Shown: positions 62,587-64,000 of the stretch, piece after piece | Position numbering within the stretch: the stretch's first letter is position 1 | Layout: each line of letters begins with the position of its first letter | Assembly: GCA_036496585.1 (NCBI GenBank) | Contig: DASXLB010000042.1 | Span: 186,001-250,000, forward strand | DNA length: 64,000 nt | Source: Vicinamibacterales bacterium | GTDB taxonomy: Bacteria > Acidobacteriota > Vicinamibacteria > Vicinamibacterales > 2-12-FULL-66-21 | Reading direction: 5' to 3' | Program-made: the position numbers and the translations under genes | The notes under the pieces: generated by a model | Told to the model about the DNA's origin: nothing | The model's database searches: none | What the model saw: only the letters and a program-made list of their open reading frames with translations

Positions 62587-63660
62587 TCACTTGCCCAGGT
62601 ATTCGTCGATCGCCGAGCGCTTGATGCGCCAGGTCGTACCGATTTTCTTGCCGGTGAGCTCTCCCGAATCGAGCACGGCCTGCACGTCGGGCTCGCCGAC
62701 GCCAAGCAGTTTCGCGGCATCGGCGACCGAGAGCAGCTCGGGGGCGCCCACCGCAGGCGCTCCGCCTTCGCCGGTGACGGCGCTGCCTGGCTTCGGCGCG
62801 GGTGCCTGAGAGGTCATCCCCTGGTCGATCATCTGCTTGGCCATCGCCAGGCCGACTGCCATCTCGGTGGCGGCACTGCCGGCGCCGCCGCCGCCCTTCT
62901 CCATGCCCTGCGCCATCTGGAACTTTACGAAGTCGTTGAGGTTGCCGATGGCGCCCATGCTCGAGCGCTTGTCGATCGCCTGCTCCACTTCCGGCGGCAC
63001 CGACACGTTCTCGAGGATGAAGCTCGCCATCTCGATGCCGTACTTGGCGCTGATCACGGGGTTGATCAGCGGCATCAGCGCCTCGCCCAGCTCGGTGTAG
63101 CGGCTGGCCACGTCGAAGACCGGCACCTTCGCGGTCGCCAGCGCGTCGGTGAACACCGAGACGATGCGCGAGCGCATGGTGTCGGAGAACTCGTCGAGCC
63201 GGAAGTTCTGATCCGAGCCGGCGACTTCCTTGAGGAATTTCTTCGGATCGACGATGTGGAAATCGAACGTGCCGAAGGCGCGGACGCGGACGATGCCGAG
63301 GTCCGCGTCGCGCAGCATGATCGGGTTGGACGTGCCCCACTTGTTGCCGGTGAAGAGCCGCGTCGTCACGTAGTAGACGTCGGCCTTGAACGGCGAGTTG
63401 AAGCCGTATTTCCACGACTGCAACTTCGTGAGGATCGGTATGTTGTCGGTCGTCAGCGTGTGCTTGCCGGGACCGAACGTGTCGCCGAATTCGCCAAGGT
63501 AGACGAACTGCACGACCTGCGACTCGCGGACGATCAGCTGCGCGCCGTTCTTGATCGCCTTGTCGTCGTCGGGGAACCGGAACGAGAGCGTGTCGCGCGA
63601 ATCATCTGTCCACTCGATGACATCGATGAATTCGCCCTTGATGAAGTCCATCAATCCCAT
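62587..63660 (-). CDS. SPFH-domain protein with C-terminal helix-turn-helix (YdjI-like)
   Basis: A 357-residue protein of the YdjI-type SPFH family. The SPFH core runs from MGLMDFIKGEFIDVIEW to about residue 240, a low-complexity Gly/Ala linker covers about 250-305, and a clear excisionase-like winged/helix-turn-helix domain lies at 308-357 (LLSVADAAKLLGVGEPDVQA, then TTWRIKRSAIDEYL). YdjI partners with the zinc-ribbon protein YdjG and protects the membrane; the DNA-binding domain at the end is not part of the basic family and is unusual. TAGAAT at 63675-63670 on the minus strand ends nine bases before the ATG. It lies 84 bases ahead of the zinc-ribbon gene. Confidence 0.88.
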   Translation of the reverse strand: MGLMDFIKGEFIDVIEWTDDSRDTLSFRFPDDDKAIKNGAQLIVRESQVVQFVYLGEFGDTFGPGKHTLTTDNIPILTKLQSWKYGFNSPFKADVYYVTTRLFTGNKWGTSNPIMLRDADLGIVRVRAFGTFDFHIVDPKKFLKEVAGSDQNFRLDEFSDTMRSRIVSVFTDALATAKVPVFDVASRYTELGEALMPLINPVISAKYGIEMASFILENVSVPPEVEQAIDKRSSMGAIGNLNDFVKFQMAQGMEKGGGGAGSAATEMAVGLAMAKQMIDQGMTSQAPAPKPGSAVTGEGGAPAVGAPELLSVADAAKLLGVGEPDVQAVLDSGELTGKKIGTTWRIKRSAIDEYLGK

Positions 63661-63705
63661 AGTGGGGCCATTCTACCAGCCCTGCCGGGCCGTGACGCGG
63701 CCGCC

Positions 63706-64000
63706 CTACTTGGGAACGAAATTCAGGACCGCGCCGTTGATGCAATAGCGCTGGCCAGTCGGGGGCGGCCCGTCGGGGAAGACGTGGCCCAGGTGGCCGC
63801 CGCATTGCGAGCAATGCACCTCGGTGCGCGTCATGCCGTGGCGACCATCGACGGTGGTGCCAATCGAGCCGGGCGTCGGCTCACCGAAACTCGGCCAGCC
63901 GGTGCCGGAATTGAACTTCGTTTCGTTGGTGAAGAGTTCCTGTCCGCAGCCGGCGCACGAGAAGGTGCCGGCGCGCTTCTCGGTGTTGAGAGCGCAGCTG
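63706..64000 (-). CDS. msrB: peptide-methionine (R)-S-oxide reductase, 3' part
   Basis: The last 98 residues of an MsrB that reduces methionine R-sulfoxide; the start lies beyond the window. Structural zinc cysteines are present in TFSCAGCGQELF and EVHCSQCGGHLGHVF. The substrate-site GTGWPSFGEPTPG is intact, the catalytic cysteine is in QRYCINGAVLNF, and the stop follows VPK. It is co-oriented with msrA and the SPFH gene and lies 45 bases upstream of the latter. Confidence 0.95.
   Translation of the reverse strand, partial: SCALNTEKRAGTFSCAGCGQELFTNETKFNSGTGWPSFGEPTPGSIGTTVDGRHGMTRTEVHCSQCGGHLGHVFPDGPPPTGQRYCINGAVLNFVPK

Overview
The window looks like chromosomal DNA of a high-GC, Gram-negative soil-type bacterium. 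The combination of a GlgE/TreS-maltokinase/TreY set, a secreted protein with a carboxypeptidase-regulatory domain at the head of an exopolysaccharide locus, a fused alpha-beta E1 dehydrogenase and tightly packed glycosyltransferase genes fits Acidobacteriota, perhaps Vicinamibacteria. That placement is inference; no rRNA or tRNA gene is visible. Coding density is very high and only two stretches exceed 300 bases without a gene (11791-12158 and 17137-17447).

Layout. (1) 1-7901, plus strand: trehalose/alpha-glucan genes glgE, treS-mak fusion and treY. (2) 7950-17136: a stand-alone LigD-type polymerase overlapping a gene of unknown function, an MFS transporter, a secreted unknown protein, a GC-rich repeat region, then fabH-ruvB-ruvA-ruvC, a YebC-family gene and a methyltransferase, all minus strand apart from the transporter. 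(3) 17207-44507: a large exopolysaccharide (Wzx/Wzy-type) locus in two convergent units. The plus-strand unit carries a secreted regulatory-domain protein, a Wzc-like tyrosine autokinase, an O-antigen-ligase/polymerase-like protein and an HAD protein. The minus-strand unit is a roughly 22-kb run of 21 genes, mostly joined by 4-base start/stop overlaps. It begins with a Fis-type regulator, an outer-membrane barrel and a Wza-like export protein. It continues through ten glycosyltransferases, four methyltransferases, a flippase, a second polymerase-like protein, an initiating sugar-phosphate transferase and a geranylgeranyl-reductase-like flavoprotein. (4) 44544-52300, minus strand: mutM, a glycosyltransferase-like gene, E1 dehydrogenase, trxC, another glycosyltransferase, a membrane protein and an FkbM methyltransferase. 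(5) 52356-57967, plus strand: a GT87-like mannosyltransferase, an M1 aminopeptidase, a single-domain asparaginase-like protein and a methionine-type aminotransferase. (6) 57972-64000, minus strand: an SGNH/MBOAT acylation cassette with a 60-residue microprotein, a DUF3592 protein, msrA, a YdjG-like zinc-ribbon protein, a YdjI-like SPFH protein and the end of msrB.

Two observations stand out. First, the 57972-60301 cassette pairs an MBOAT acyltransferase and an SGNH protein with a 60-residue single-span protein ending in FIYVDF. This closely resembles the C-terminus of Gram-positive DltX, whose tyrosine is proposed to relay acyl groups, and suggests an uncharacterised envelope or polysaccharide acylation system. 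Second, the first gene of the 22-kb operon encodes an NtrC-like protein that has lost the Walker A lysine motif, the GAFTGA loop and the Walker B glutamate but keeps a Fis-type HTH. Just upstream is a near-consensus sigma-70 promoter (TTGACA, 17-base spacer, GATAAT) whose -35 box lies inside a long palindrome. This suggests a former sigma-54 activator re-used as an autoregulator of a sigma-70 promoter.
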